Shown here: one piece after another, positions 8,782 through 18,346 of the stretch | Layout of the letters: each line of letters begins with the position of its first letter | Position numbering within the stretch: the stretch's first letter is position 1 | DNA from: Mesobacillus boroniphilus | GTDB lineage: Bacteria; Bacillota; Bacilli; Bacillales; Cytobacillaceae | DNA length: 64,000 nucleotides | Direction of reading: 5' to 3' | Assembly (NCBI RefSeq): GCF_018424685.1 | Contig: NZ_QTKX01000001.1 | Location: 1,364,001-1,428,000 of the forward strand | Notes under the pieces: generated by a model | What the model saw: the letters and a program-made list of their open reading frames with translations, nothing else | What the model was told of the DNA's origin: nothing | The model's database searches: none | Translations under genes and position numbers: made by a program

Positions 8782-9316
8782 ACTGTTTTCCGGTAGTATA
8801 GTACGGCGGCACTCTCAACCAGCCTTTTTCTTGCATAAGTGCTTTGAAAGTTAAAGAAAAAGTAATTTTCATCATATGGTATTTTGCGAATAAGTAACCT
8901 ACATCCGACCTGACAGATTCTGTGATACCTCTAGTCGCCGATGTGATTCCCACGACCAAATTGTAAGAAATCAAATTCGCTATTTCCTCATCGTTCAAAC
9001 CAGCGCCTTCGGGTAAATCCTTGTATTCCCCTATGACTTTTTCCGCACCGACATCAGGTAATGGTATTCCTTCGTCCTTGAAAAACTGGGTTAATTCATT
9101 GATCATTGGCCTGTGAACGTTTTCAATGATATCTGCGATTTTTTCTTTGAGCTCAGGATCCTTCACTAAATTGTAGGCGTTTTGATCGTACCTAAGAGTT
9201 TGTTCCGTCCCATGAAGATAAAACCAAAGATTCATGACTTCTCCGACGTGCAAAGGCTTTTTTTCACCGTCCATAAAAGGTCCGAAAGCATCTTTCATTA
9301 CTTCAAAAAAGTTCAT
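8780..9316 (-). CDS. DUF3231 family protein
   Basis: A 178-residue, mostly helical protein resembling the DUF3231 family, which is frequent in spore-forming bacilli. Features include VGEVMNLWFYLHGTEQTLRYDQ near residue 24, KEKIADIIENVHRPMINEL near 54 and a C-terminal WLRVPPYY. Members have a ferritin-like helical look and some are spore-associated, but no activity is established. Single gene, convergent with the preceding SDR gene. Confidence 0.7.
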   Translation of the reverse strand: MNFFEVMKDAFGPFMDGEKKPLHVGEVMNLWFYLHGTEQTLRYDQNAYNLVKDPELKEKIADIIENVHRPMINELTQFFKDEGIPLPDVGAEKVIGEYKDLPEGAGLNDEEIANLISYNLVVGITSATRGITESVRSDVGYLFAKYHMMKITFSLTFKALMQEKGWLRVPPYYTTGKQ

Positions 9317-9378
9317 AGCAAGGCCATCTTCCTTTCAACTACTTAATTTGAAGTTATTATTGGAAGATTAAAGCCTTG

Positions 9379-10269
9379 TTATTCATAACTGCTTTCGTCG
9401 AGGCCGAGTCGTTCCTTGATCATTTCAATAAAATTTCTTGCCGGACTAGAGAGATGATGATCCTTAAGCCAGATTAATCCAACAGACGATATTAGCGTGG
9501 AATCAGTGATTTTTCTGGCAAATAGATTCTCCTGCCCATATGATTTAAAAACGGATTTAGGGACAATGGTTGAACCTATACCGGATGATACCAGCTGCAT
9601 AAGCACATTCATATCTGAACATTCACAAATGACCTGAAGCGGAAGCTGCGCTTTTGTAAACGACTCGTGGATAATATTATAGCTCCCAAGTCCCTCTGTT
9701 GAAGGAAGGATTAACGGGTAACTGCTAATCTCTTCAATTGATATATTATTTTCATCATTATTCCTACAAACAAAAACGAATGGCTCATTGTACAAATGAA
9801 GGTAATTTAGATTATGGCTGGCCAATGGCAGCCTGACCAGTCCTAGTTCAATTGCGCGAGTTTTTACGAGTTCAGCTAAATAGGCTGAATCATTTTGCAC
9901 GACCCGCAAATAGACAAGCGGGTAGTATGAGTGAAACGCTTCAAGCCAATCAGGAAACTCAGGAACAGATAGAGTATTGATTCCGACAGATAAATTTCCC
10001 TTCCTTCCTTCATCCGTTTCTTTAAGTTCATTTTTCACTTCCTCAAATGAGTGGATGATATTAAGTGCGTGTCTGTACAGCAGCTCTCCCTTATCAGTCA
10101 ATTCGAACTTTTTCCCATACCGTTCTACCAGCATTACACCCAACTCTTCTTCCATTTGTTTTAACTGCAGGCTTAATGGCGGTTGTGACATGTGAAGCCT
10201 ATGTGCTGCAGCCGTAATATTTTTCTCTTCGGCAATCGCAATGAAATATCGCATTTGTCTTAAATCCAT
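9379..10269 (-). CDS. LysR-family transcriptional regulator
   Basis: A 296-residue LTTR with the N-terminal winged helix-turn-helix (MDLRQMRYFIAIAEEKNITAAAHRLHMSQPPLSLQL, residues 1-36) and a C-terminal periplasmic-binding-like effector domain (from about 90). The start has AGGAGCC upstream. It is transcribed away from the NCS2 permease gene at 10406, with 136 bp between them. That arrangement often means the regulator controls its divergent neighbour, so control of purine or related uptake is inferred; the effector is unknown. Confidence 0.88.
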   Translation of the reverse strand: MDLRQMRYFIAIAEEKNITAAAHRLHMSQPPLSLQLKQMEEELGVMLVERYGKKFELTDKGELLYRHALNIIHSFEEVKNELKETDEGRKGNLSVGINTLSVPEFPDWLEAFHSYYPLVYLRVVQNDSAYLAELVKTRAIELGLVRLPLASHNLNYLHLYNEPFVFVCRNNDENNISIEEISSYPLILPSTEGLGSYNIIHESFTKAQLPLQVICECSDMNVLMQLVSSGIGSTIVPKSVFKSYGQENLFARKITDSTLISSVGLIWLKDHHLSSPARNFIEMIKERLGLDESSYE

Positions 10270-10405
10270 GAATGGCTCCTCTATTTAAAAAAGATATGGT
10301 TTATATACAAATTATATATTTTTAATATACTAAAAGTCTATGGTACGATATTTTCATTCGTTTCAAAACGGAAAAATTTATCTGTAATAGAGAGAGGAGC
10401 AAAAA
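10270..10405. promoter_or_regulatory. Divergent promoter region between lysR-type gene and permease
   Basis: An AT-rich 136-bp gap between two divergent starts. No purine riboswitch aptamer is recognisable in front of the permease, so control by the LysR-type protein is the more likely option. No exact T-N11-A operator is assigned. Confidence 0.4.
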
Positions 10406-11692
10406 ATGGATAAATTATTTCAACTAACAGCACACAATACAACGCTAGGGAGAGAGTTATCAGCTGGACTTATTTCCTATATAACGGTTGTGTATATTAT
10501 CATTGTCAACGCAACAATCTTATCAGCAGCTGGGATTCCGCTTGAAGCAGGAATCATTGCAACCATTATTACAGTGTTCGCAGGATGTTTGCTCATGGGA
10601 TTTTGGAGCAACACTCCGATTCTTGTGATTCCTGGGATGGGACTAAACGCGATGTTTACCTATACCATCGTTCAGTCAGGTGGGTTCACATGGCAGGAAG
10701 CACTCGCAATGGTATTTGTCTCAGGAGTCCTATTCATGTTATTAGCCTTCACCCGGCTCGCTAAAACAATCACCGCTTCCATTCCCGATTCATTAAAGGA
10801 AGCTATTACAGTCGGAATCGGAATTTTATTGATTTTGATTGGATTTGATAATAGCGGGATTATCACAAGCTCTGAGCACACTTTGCTTGCAATCGGGGAT
10901 CTTAGCACCTCAACTGCACTCATAACATTGATCGGCTTGATCGTAACGGTCATTTTATTCATTAAAAATGTTCCTGGAAACCTATTGCTGAGCATTGTAT
11001 TTACATCAGTTCTTTCCGTGCTGTTCGGAGACCTGAAGAGTGGAGAAGTTTCATTTAAAATGCCTTCATTTGGGGAATACACATCGGTGTTTGGGCAAAT
11101 GTCATTTGCACAGGCTGGCAATTTTGTTTTCTGGCTGACAGCCTTCTCCTTGGCGATGGTCGTCATTTTTGAAAACATTGGATTGATTCACGGACATACA
11201 AAGATGCTCAAACAGCCTGAAAAATACAAAAAATCTCTTCAGGCAAATGCAATATCTGTAGCAACCGCGGGAATCTTTGGAACAAGTCCAACAGTTTCTT
11301 CTGTTGAAAGTGCAGCAGGTATAGCGGCTGGCGGCCGTACAGGACTAACAAGTATAGTGACCGGCGTCCTGTTTCTTGCATCCATTGTTTTGATACCTGT
11401 CATTAAATTAGTTCCAGAAAGTGCAGTTTCACCAGTATTAATATTAATTGGAGTTCTAATGCTTCAAAATATCACGCAAATCAAGCTTGACGATTTGTTG
11501 GAAAGCTTCCCTGCGCTTTTGATCATTGTGCTGATTCCTTTAACATACAGTATTGCAGATGGAATGGCGATTGGTTTCATTCTTTACCCTTTAATGAAAC
11601 TATTAATGGGAAAAGGCCGGGAAATACAGCCAGCACTATATATGATCGCTCTGCTGTTCCTCGGTAACTTCGTATTGCAATATGCACTTTAG
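10406..11692 (+). CDS. NCS2-family purine/xanthine/guanine-type permease (PbuG/PbuO-like)
   Basis: A 428-residue integral membrane protein with about 12-14 hydrophobic segments, resembling the AzgA/PbuG branch of the NCS2 family: LTAHNTTLGRELSAGLISYITVVYI start, GMGLNAMFTY (about 77), FGTSPTVSSVESAAGIAAGGRTGLTS (about 291). This group imports adenine, guanine or hypoxanthine by cation symport. Divergent from the LysR gene, and followed at once by a strong terminator. Which base is carried cannot be decided. Confidence 0.85.
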   Translation: MDKLFQLTAHNTTLGRELSAGLISYITVVYIIIVNATILSAAGIPLEAGIIATIITVFAGCLLMGFWSNTPILVIPGMGLNAMFTYTIVQSGGFTWQEALAMVFVSGVLFMLLAFTRLAKTITASIPDSLKEAITVGIGILLILIGFDNSGIITSSEHTLLAIGDLSTSTALITLIGLIVTVILFIKNVPGNLLLSIVFTSVLSVLFGDLKSGEVSFKMPSFGEYTSVFGQMSFAQAGNFVFWLTAFSLAMVVIFENIGLIHGHTKMLKQPEKYKKSLQANAISVATAGIFGTSPTVSSVESAAGIAAGGRTGLTSIVTGVLFLASIVLIPVIKLVPESAVSPVLILIGVLMLQNITQIKLDDLLESFPALLIIVLIPLTYSIADGMAIGFILYPLMKLLMGKGREIQPALYMIALLFLGNFVLQYAL

Positions 11693-11700
11693 AAATAAAG

Positions 11701-11728
11701 AAAAAGCCTTGGCATCCAAGGCTTTTTT
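11701..11728. terminator. Bidirectional terminator
   Basis: AAAAAGCCTTGG pairs with CCAAGGCTTTTTT between the permease and the convergent hypothetical gene. Confidence 0.85.
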
Positions 11729-12275
11729 AATTTGCTTTTTTAAGAACAATCGATGATGCATGAGTATTAACATCTGGAATGAACTTAGCCGCTTCATGTA
11801 GCAAATGGATTTGTGCAGCCTGTGCCTGGTCAACTGTTCCCATACCGAACATTTTTAATGATTTTTCAAATTCAAGCATTGGTTCCTGGCCATTTACATA
11901 ATAAAGACTTTCACCAGATTGAGGATAATATGATTCCAGCGGCTTTGTATTTGAGATGATATGGTACTGCGACTCCCCATTCTGTGAGTAACCAGCCAGT
12001 ACTGCTTCAAATGACAAACCGTCCATCCTCTCCATCGAATTATTGAAGGATGACTGGATAGATTCAGCTATTTTTATGAGGCTGAGCCCTTGCTTCACAA
12101 GCGCTTCAGCTGCGGCAGCAGCCATCATGATATATTGCTCATCACCTGAGAAAGCAATGAAGGCTGTGTCCGGTATCAATTCTTTTATCATGACATCGTC
12201 ATACATTTGATGATTACCCAAATCCGAAACCATAGATATAAAATCTTCTCTAGCTACTATCGATACAAGGCCCAT
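11727..12275 (-). CDS. Hypothetical protein, proteasome-like appearance
   Basis: A 182-residue soluble protein that I do not recognise with confidence. The ATG at 12275 is chosen because AAGGAGTG ends five bases upstream; the in-frame GTG at 12284 overlaps that site. The N-terminus MGLVSIVAREDFISMVSDLG, then IAFSGDEQYIMMAAAAAEALV and VLAGYSQNGESQYHII, vaguely recall the strand-helix pattern of Ntn-hydrolase or proteasome-like subunits, but no nucleophile can be assigned. Single gene, downstream of the repeat array on its strand. Confidence 0.6.
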   Translation of the reverse strand: MGLVSIVAREDFISMVSDLGNHQMYDDVMIKELIPDTAFIAFSGDEQYIMMAAAAAEALVKQGLSLIKIAESIQSSFNNSMERMDGLSFEAVLAGYSQNGESQYHIISNTKPLESYYPQSGESLYYVNGQEPMLEFEKSLKMFGMGTVDQAQAAQIHLLHEAAKFIPDVNTHASSIVLKKAN

Positions 12276-12524
12276 ACAGTTCACTCCTTATGTTCCATCT
12301 ACCTTTAACATACCTTTTTGGCAGCAATTTTCAATAGGAGAAGTTGTCGATTCATTAGAAGTTTTATCAATTTATGCAAGATATGTGAATAATAAGGATT
12401 TCCCAAGGTAAAAAAAAATTATAAATCTAGATTTAATAGACATTTTACTCCATTTAAATAGCTTCAAAATAACAAGAAACCAATTACCAATATCTCTTTT
12501 TAGGCCCACCAAGTGAAAAACTTA

Positions 12525-12956
12525 TGACAGGTTCATGGCCAGCTAGCGAAAAGTTGTCAAGAATAAACCGGTTTTCTGACAGGTTCAGGACCAGCTAGCG
12601 AAAAGCTGTCAAGAATAAACCGGTTTTCTGACAGGTTCAGGGCCAGCTAGCGAAATGCTGTCAAGAATAATCTGCTTTTCTGACAGGTTCAGGACCATCT
12701 AGCGAAAAGCTGTCAAGAATAAGCCGGTTTTCTGACAGGTTCAGGACCATCTAGCGAAAAGCTGTCAAGAATAAGCCGGTTTTCTGACAGGTTCAGGACC
12801 ATCTAGCGAAAAGCTGTCAAGAATAAGCCGGTTTTCTGACAGGTTCAGGACCAGCTAGCGGAAAGCTGTCAAGAATAAAGCGGTTTTCTGACAGGTTCAG
12901 GACCATCTAGCGAAAAGCTGTCAAAATCAAGACCGTACTCTGATAGGTTTCATACC
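12525..12956. repeat. 52-bp tandem repeat array, eight units plus a decayed ninth
   Basis: Units start with TGACAGGTTC at 12525, 12577, 12629, 12681, 12733, 12785, 12837 and 12889, exactly 52 bp apart; a degenerate copy (TGATAGGTTTCATACC) begins at 12941. Each unit holds TGACAG and CTGTCA about 23 bases apart, so each could fold into a hairpin, then AAGAATAAGCCGGTTTTC. Copies differ at a few sites only, notably GGACCAGCTAGCG against GGACCATCTAGCG. It lies in the intergenic space between citB and the hypothetical gene; no reading frame covers it. The flanking stretch 12276-12524 holds nothing I can recognise. Confidence 0.95.
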
Positions 12957-12993
12957 GAAATAAAGGCAATGCTATGGTGCAATGCAACATATC

Positions 12994-13031
12994 AAAAACC
13001 CCCAGGTCAGGATAACGACCAGGGGGTTTTG
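12994..13031 (-). terminator. Terminator of citB
   Basis: CCCCC-A-GGTC pairs with GACC-A-GGGGG (one A-A mismatch), followed on the minus strand by a T-run, 5 bp after the citB stop. Confidence 0.8.
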
Positions 13032-13036
13032 TTTAT

Positions 13037-15745
13037 TTATGCTTTTAATTTATCACGAAGAACCATTTGCAGGATGCCGCCGTGACGGTAGTAGTCGATT
13101 TCTACTTCTGAGTCGAAACGTACAAGTGCTTCAAAAGTCTTCTTGTTGCCGTCTTCGTCAGTAGCTGTCACAGTGATGATGTCACGTGGACGGACATTTT
13201 CATCAATTTGGACATCGAATGATTCTCTTCCTGTCAGGCCAAGAGTTTCTGCGTTTTCACCAGCTTTGAATTGAAGCGGCAATACGCCCATCAATACAAG
13301 GTTTGAACGGTGGATACGCTCGAAGCTTTCAGCGATAACAGTCTTGATCCCTAATAGGTTAGTACCCTTTGCAGCCCAGTCACGTGATGATCCCATTCCG
13401 TAATCCTTGCCAGCAACAACCATTAGTCCTGTGCCCTGCTCTTTGTACTTCATGCAAGCATCAAAGATGGACATAACTTCACCTGTTGGCCAGTAAGTTG
13501 TGAAACCGCCTTCTGTGCCAGGAGCGATTTGGTTTTTGATACGGATGTTTGCGAATGTTCCGCGCATCATGACTTCATGGTTACCACGGCGTGAACCGTA
13601 TGAGTTGAAGTCGCGAGGTTCTACACCCTTTTCACGCAGGTATTTTCCAGCTGGTGTATCTTTGCCGATCGCACCTGCAGGAGAAATATGGTCAGTTGTT
13701 ACAGAGTCACCGAACTTGCCGACTACACGAAGGCTGTTCAATGGAGCCACTTCTCCAGCTTCTGGAGTCAAACCTTCGAAGAATGGAGGGTTTGCGATAT
13801 AAGTTGAATCCTCATCGAACGTGTAAAGCGGATCGCTGTTTGTTTGGATCTCGTTCCACTTCTCGTTATCAGTGAATACAGTTTCGTACTCTCTGCGGAA
13901 CAATTCTGGAGTTACTACTCGGTGAACAACTTCGTTCACTTCTGCAGTTGATGGCCAGATATCCTTGAAGAATACATCGTTTCCATCCTTGTCTTTTCCG
14001 ATTGAATCATTCTGAAGATCGATGTCCACTGTTCCTGCTAGTGCATAAGCAACAACTAATGGCGGTGAAGCCAGGTAGTTTGCTTTTACAAGCGGGTGGA
14101 TACGTCCTTCAAAGTTACGGTTACCAGAAAGGACAGATGTAACAAGCAGATCACTTTCAGCTACAGACTTTTCGATTTCCGGCTTCAATGGACCAGAGTT
14201 ACCGATACATGTAGTACAGCCATAACCAACAAGGTTGAAACCAAGAGTTTCAAGGTAAGGCAGCAATTCTGAATCACGAAGGTATCCAGTAACAACCTTT
14301 GAACCAGGTGCTAAAGAAGTTTTTACGAACTTAGGAACTTCCATTCCAAGCTCAACTGCTTTTTTAGCAACTAGACCCGCACCTACTAGTACATATGGGT
14401 TAGAAGTATTAGTACAGCTAGTGATCGCTGCAATTGCGATGGCACCAGTCTTCATTGTTGTTTTGTCGCCATTAGCGAACTCAACAACAGCTTCTTTTTC
14501 GATTTCTTTCTTGTCTAAGCCGAATCCCTGGTTTCCTGCAGGAGAAGTCAATGCTTCCTGGAAAGACTTCTGCATTTCTGATAGTGGGATCAAGTCCTGT
14601 GGACGCTTAGGGCCTGACAGGTTAGCTTCGATTTCAGAAAGGTTGATTTCTACAACATCTGTATAAACTGGCTCTAATGCAGGATCAAAGAATAGTCCGT
14701 TCTCCTTGCAGTATGCCTCAACCACGTTAATGTGATCTTCGGAACGTCCAGTTAAACGCATGTAATCCAATGCTTCTCCGTCTACTGGGAAGAATCCGCA
14801 AGTAGCGCCGTATTCAGGTGCCATGTTGGCAACAGTCGCACGGTCAGCAAGTGGAAGTGTAACCACGCCAGGTCCGAAGAACTCGACGAATTTACCAACA
14901 ACGCCTTTGCTGCGAAGAACCTGTGTCACTTTAAGTGCAAGGTCAGTTGCAGTGGCGCCATTCGGCATATCTCCTACCAATTTTACTCCTACTACTTCTG
15001 GTACTGGGAAGTATGAAGGCTGGCCAAGCATTCCAGCTTCAGCTTCGATACCGCCTACGCCCCATCCAAGAACGCCAATACCGTTGATCATAGTAGTATG
15101 TGAGTCAGTACCTACCAATGAATCTGGGAAAGTTTCAAATTCGCCATCTGCATTTTCTACAGCGTGGACAACGTTTGCAAGATACTCAAGGTTAACCTGG
15201 TGCACGATACCTGTTGCTGGTGGAACAGCACGGTAGTTATCGAATGCTTTTTGTGCCCAGCTTAAGAACTGGTAACGTTCAGCATTACGTTCGAATTCAA
15301 GCTCCATATTTACATTAAGTGCATCTGGAGTACCGTATTTATCAACCTGTACAGAGTGGTCGATTACTAGATCAACCGGCTTTTCTGGATTGATTTTTTG
15401 CGGATCTCCACCCATGTCGGCCATTGCTTTTCTTAGTGATGCAAGGTCAACGACTGCAGGTACACCAGTGAAGTCCTGAAGAATAACACGTGAAGGCTTG
15501 AAAGGCACATCCACTTCTTTCACTTCGCTAGTTCCCCATTTTGCTAAATTTTCAACATGCTCTTTTGTGATTACAAAGCCATCATGCTGGCGAAGTACGG
15601 ATTCAAGCAAAACCTTCACTGAGTAAGGCAGTTTTGATACATTGCCGATTCCAGCCTTTTCTAATGCTGCCAGGCTATAGTAATGATAGCGTTTCCCGTC
15701 AATTTCAAATGAACTGCGGGCGTTAAAAACATCTTGGTTTGACAT
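13037..15745 (-). CDS. citB: Aconitate hydratase (aconitase)
   Basis: A 902-residue monomeric aconitase of the AcnA/IRP type, interconverting citrate and isocitrate in the TCA cycle. It contains the aconitase signature [28 protein letters not shown] at about 205-232, the 4Fe-4S ligands in [13 protein letters not shown] (about 441) and [14 protein letters not shown] (about 507), and the C-terminal swivel domain with SSRDWAAKG (about 783). Start ATG with AAGGGGGT upstream. In B. subtilis it also binds RNA when iron-starved. A CcpC-like box lies upstream. Flanked by yneN and sspO as in B. subtilis. Confidence 0.97.
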   Translation of the reverse strand: MSNQDVFNARSSFEIDGKRYHYYSLAALEKAGIGNVSKLPYSVKVLLESVLRQHDGFVITKEHVENLAKWGTSEVKEVDVPFKPSRVILQDFTGVPAVVDLASLRKAMADMGGDPQKINPEKPVDLVIDHSVQVDKYGTPDALNVNMELEFERNAERYQFLSWAQKAFDNYRAVPPATGIVHQVNLEYLANVVHAVENADGEFETFPDSLVGTDSHTTMINGIGVLGWGVGGIEAEAGMLGQPSYFPVPEVVGVKLVGDMPNGATATDLALKVTQVLRSKGVVGKFVEFFGPGVVTLPLADRATVANMAPEYGATCGFFPVDGEALDYMRLTGRSEDHINVVEAYCKENGLFFDPALEPVYTDVVEINLSEIEANLSGPKRPQDLIPLSEMQKSFQEALTSPAGNQGFGLDKKEIEKEAVVEFANGDKTTMKTGAIAIAAITSCTNTSNPYVLVGAGLVAKKAVELGMEVPKFVKTSLAPGSKVVTGYLRDSELLPYLETLGFNLVGYGCTTCIGNSGPLKPEIEKSVAESDLLVTSVLSGNRNFEGRIHPLVKANYLASPPLVVAYALAGTVDIDLQNDSIGKDKDGNDVFFKDIWPSTAEVNEVVHRVVTPELFRREYETVFTDNEKWNEIQTNSDPLYTFDEDSTYIANPPFFEGLTPEAGEVAPLNSLRVVGKFGDSVTTDHISPAGAIGKDTPAGKYLREKGVEPRDFNSYGSRRGNHEVMMRGTFANIRIKNQIAPGTEGGFTTYWPTGEVMSIFDACMKYKEQGTGLMVVAGKDYGMGSSRDWAAKGTNLLGIKTVIAESFERIHRSNLVLMGVLPLQFKAGENAETLGLTGRESFDVQIDENVRPRDIITVTATDEDGNKKTFEALVRFDSEVEIDYYRHGGILQMVLRDKLKA

Positions 15746-15851
15746 ATGTTTACCCCCTTCTTCTACGTAAACATCATAAACTAATTATAGGTAATTGTCG
15801 AAAAGTTTGAATCTTTTATCCCATCCTAACTTTTCTCACAATTCCATATTA

Positions 15852-15880
15852 ATATAACCTTGTGTATAAGTAAATAACAA
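15852..15880 (-). promoter_or_regulatory. Candidate citB promoter
   Basis: On the minus strand, TTGTTA (-35), a 17-bp spacer and TTATAT (-10, at 15852-15857) would start transcription near 15845, about 100 bp before the citB start. It is chosen because it places the CcpC-like box near -60, close to its known place in B. subtilis. A TCGACA/TATGAT pair nearer the gene is an alternative. Confidence 0.35.
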
Positions 15881-15897
15881 GAAAGTTATTGTGATTG

Positions 15898-15912
15898 ATA
15901 AGTTTTTCTTAT
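15898..15912. promoter_or_regulatory. CcpC-like box upstream of citB
   Basis: ATAA-GTTTTTC-TTAT is an exact match to the ATAA-N7-TTAT dyad described for the citrate-responsive repressor CcpC at citB and citZ. A second, N8-spaced ATAA...TTAT lies at 15874-15889. Function is inferred from motif and position. Confidence 0.5.
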
Positions 15913-16077
15913 GAAATTTATTATAAATATGATTAAAACAATCTTAATGCGATTTTATCATAGGGAAATTTCTCTTCGCCATTAACTGAATATGAAGCAA
16001 TACTATTTCACAAAAATGAAAAAGCTGGATTGTCTGATGGATTACGGGAAAAAATATGGCAGATGGAGGTGAATCTT

Positions 16078-16227
16078 GTGGTAAAAAGGAAAGCAAATCA
16101 TGTCATTCCCGGAGCAAATGCTGCCAAAGCGCAAGGAAATGGCGCAGGCTATAATGAGGAAATGGCAAATGAACCATTAACTGAAATGGAAAAGCAAAAT
16201 AACAAGAAACGAAAGAAAAATCAATAG
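16078..16227 (+). CDS. sspO: Small acid-soluble spore protein O
   Basis: A 49-residue [24 protein letters not shown], then [28 protein letters not shown] split across its tail, very close to B. subtilis SspO. The start is the GTG at 16078, with GGAGGTGA seven bases upstream; an earlier in-frame ATG at 16030 has no ribosome binding site. Divergent from citB as in B. subtilis. Minor spore core protein. Confidence 0.93.
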   Translation: MVKRKANHVIPGANAAKAQGNGAGYNEEMANEPLTEMEKQNNKKRKKNQ

Positions 16228-16230
16228 TCA

Positions 16231-16261
16231 AAAAAAGCGGAAGGCATTCCTTCCGCTTTTA
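16231..16261. terminator. Bidirectional terminator after sspO
   Basis: AAAAGCGGAAGG pairs perfectly with CCTTCCGCTTTT around CATT, between two convergent genes. Confidence 0.85.
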
Positions 16262-16266
16262 ATATC

Positions 16267-16524
16267 CTATTCCATATTCACTTCTGTCACGATACTTCTA
16301 AGATCCTGCTGGAATCTTTCAAGCTGTGCCCGTTGATGTTCAGAAGCGTTTTCCAAAGCGTTTTCTATCTGCTGGAATGCCTCATTCACTTCATTTTTCA
16401 GATGTTTTAACTGGTGCCCATAGCTTGCACTGTCCCGGACTATTTCTGAATATAGACCTTGGGCATCCTCGAACCCTTGCTGCGCTGCCTGGAAGGCTTG
16501 TTGTTTATCTTTATGATAAGGCAT
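16267..16524 (-). CDS. Small helical hypothetical protein
   Basis: An 85-residue soluble protein, MPYHKDKQQAFQAAQQGFED followed by an almost continuous amphipathic helix rich in Gln and Glu (coiled-coil-like, residues 8-80). The start at 16524 has AGGAGG nine bases upstream; a longer reading to 16638 has no such site. It is divergent from sspP in the middle of the spore-protein block, so a sporulation role is possible, but no family is recognised. Confidence 0.75.
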   Translation of the reverse strand: MPYHKDKQQAFQAAQQGFEDAQGLYSEIVRDSASYGHQLKHLKNEVNEAFQQIENALENASEHQRAQLERFQQDLRSIVTEVNME

Positions 16525-16637
16525 GTGTAATTCCTCCTGATGTATTAAATCTATACCGTTAAATTGCTCAGTTATATGTAATTTATTCAGTATAAATTCA
16601 GGAGAAAATCTAATCCTAAAATCAGGAGGGATGAGCA

Positions 16638-16781
16638 ATGAACAAAAATGATTCCAAGGATATGCGCAAGAATGCTCCTAAAGGTGATCAAGACAGCCAG
16701 CCTGCTCCATTAAGCGGCTCTAAAAAAGTCAAAAACCGCAACCATACACGCCAAAAACATAATTCAAATCACGACATGTAG
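16638..16781 (+). CDS. sspP: Small acid-soluble spore protein P
   Basis: A 47-residue [24 protein letters not shown], then [22 protein letters not shown] in its second half, nearly the same as B. subtilis SspP. The ATG at 16638 has CAGGAGGGATGAGC upstream. It lies next to sspO on the same strand but is separated from it by the convergent small helical gene and a terminator, unlike the direct sspO-sspP pairing in B. subtilis. Confidence 0.92.
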   Translation: MNKNDSKDMRKNAPKGDQDSQPAPLSGSKKVKNRNHTRQKHNSNHDM

Positions 16782-16789
16782 GCAAATAA

Positions 16790-16813
16790 GGGCTGCCGGT
16801 CAATCGGCAGCCC
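16790..16813. terminator. Terminator between sspP and selA
   Basis: GGGCTGCCG pairs perfectly with CGGCAGCCC; it lies between the convergent sspP and selA genes. Confidence 0.7.
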
Positions 16814-16819
16814 TCATTG

Positions 16820-18226
16820 CTAAATTTTTTTCAACGCTTCCAGAAGATGTTTTACTTCCTCAGCATCAACCGTGCGTAAATCAATTTGAACCTCTTCCTT
16901 ATGTATCCTGACGATGATCGCTGGATAAAACTCCGTCCTTAGCTTTCTGGCAATATATTCAGCCCGCATTGTCGGATGGCTAATTGTGACTAAATAAGTT
17001 GGCAGCTCAACATCCGGCATCGTCCCTCCGCCTACCTGGCTTGTTCCTTCAGAAACAGCTGCTTTCAGCTGTCCTTCGAAAGAATGAATGGACTGGACAA
17101 AACTTTCAGCCCTGGATTTCAGTTCCCCAGGTGGTACAAGCAAGCATCTTAGAGTCGGGATATTCTGCATCCCCTTTACTCCTCTAAGATAGTCCATTAA
17201 AGTTCCCTCCAATGCTGCAAGGGTCATCTTATCCACGCGTACGACACGTGCCAGTTGGTGTTTCTTCAACTGATCGATCAGCTCTTTTTTGCCTGCGATA
17301 ATTCCGGCCTGCGGTCCGCCAAGCAATTTGTCTCCACTGAATGATACGATGTCTGCTCCCATTTTCAGCACTTCACTGACAACTGGCTCATCCCCGATTC
17401 CGTGGCTCTTGAAATCATAAAGCACACCACTGCCCAAATCCTCGTAAAAAATCACATGCTCGTGCTTGCTGGATAGCTCTGCCAACTCATCGGTCTCAAC
17501 TGTCTTGGAAAAACCAAATATTTTGAAATTACTCGTATGAACTTTAAGGATCATCGAAGTCTGATCGGTGATGACATTGTCATAGTCATGTAAATGCGTC
17601 TTATTGGTTGTGCCCACTTCAACTAATCGGGCTCCGCTCTCTTCCATAATGGAAGAAATCCGAAAAGAACCCCCAATCTCCACTAGCTGGCCCCGTGAAA
17701 CAACTACCTCTTTCTCCTTTGCCAGCGCACTAAGGATGATAAAAACCGCTGCCGCATTATTGTTTACTACCATTGCTGCTTCTGCGCCCGTAATTTTTTT
17801 AATAAGGGACTCCACATGACTGTGACGCGACCCACGCTCACCTTCGTCAATCTTATACTCCAAGTTTGAATAATTCATCGCAGTATCCATCACATGCTTC
17901 ATCGCATTTTCACTTAACCTGGCCCTGCCAAGATTCGTATGTAAAATGGTGCCCGTAGCATTGATGACTCTTTTCAGGGTATAATCCAACCGTTCTGCTG
18001 CAAATGAATCCACCAATGCGAATATCTGTTCAACGAAAGACTCTGTGCCTGGCTCAGGACCGCTCCAGTTCTCGTTTACCATATCTGTTCTTATATCATT
18101 CAGCACATCTTTAATGATCTCAGTTAAATAGTCGGTTTCAATTCCATACTTATTGGCTAAATCCAAAAAACTGTTATCTTTCTGCAATTCATGGACTGCA
18201 GGAAGCTGCCTTAACAAATGTTTCAA
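16820..18226 (-). CDS. selA: L-seryl-tRNA(Sec) selenium transferase
   Basis: A 468-residue PLP enzyme that converts seryl-tRNA(Sec) to selenocysteyl-tRNA(Sec) using selenophosphate. Visible landmarks are the N-terminal LLRQLPAVHELQKD, NATGTILHTNLGRA (about 89), DEGERGSRH (about 127), EDLGSGVLYD (about 262) and the PLP-lysine motif SFSGDKLLGGPQAG (K300). Length is normal for the family. The start is TTG with GGGGGAGA eight bases upstream. It sits beside a SelW-like selenoprotein gene and selD, so the three form a selenocysteine locus; selB is not adjacent. Confidence 0.96.
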   Translation of the reverse strand: MKHLLRQLPAVHELQKDNSFLDLANKYGIETDYLTEIIKDVLNDIRTDMVNENWSGPEPGTESFVEQIFALVDSFAAERLDYTLKRVINATGTILHTNLGRARLSENAMKHVMDTAMNYSNLEYKIDEGERGSRHSHVESLIKKITGAEAAMVVNNNAAAVFIILSALAKEKEVVVSRGQLVEIGGSFRISSIMEESGARLVEVGTTNKTHLHDYDNVITDQTSMILKVHTSNFKIFGFSKTVETDELAELSSKHEHVIFYEDLGSGVLYDFKSHGIGDEPVVSEVLKMGADIVSFSGDKLLGGPQAGIIAGKKELIDQLKKHQLARVVRVDKMTLAALEGTLMDYLRGVKGMQNIPTLRCLLVPPGELKSRAESFVQSIHSFEGQLKAAVSEGTSQVGGGTMPDVELPTYLVTISHPTMRAEYIARKLRTEFYPAIIVRIHKEEVQIDLRTVDAEEVKHLLEALKKI

Positions 18227-18319
18227 CGTCTATCTCCCCCACAACGGTTGTGCATTCATTAATTATATCATTATTGCCCAAGTAAAAGTTTTTTCAAAAC
18301 GGTGAACTTGAATGGTATG

Positions 18320-18346
18320 AAAAAAGCCCGGCTATTTGCCAGGGCA
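18320..18346 (-). terminator. Terminator of the SelW-like gene
   Basis: GCCCTGGC pairs with GCCGGGC (one bulge), followed on the minus strand by TTTTTTC, directly after the TAA of the SelW-like gene. It supports the reading of that gene through its TGA. Confidence 0.75.

Noticed and set aside
12525..12956. CRISPR array
   Set aside because: The 52-bp units are near-identical along their whole length with no variable spacers, and no cas genes are near.
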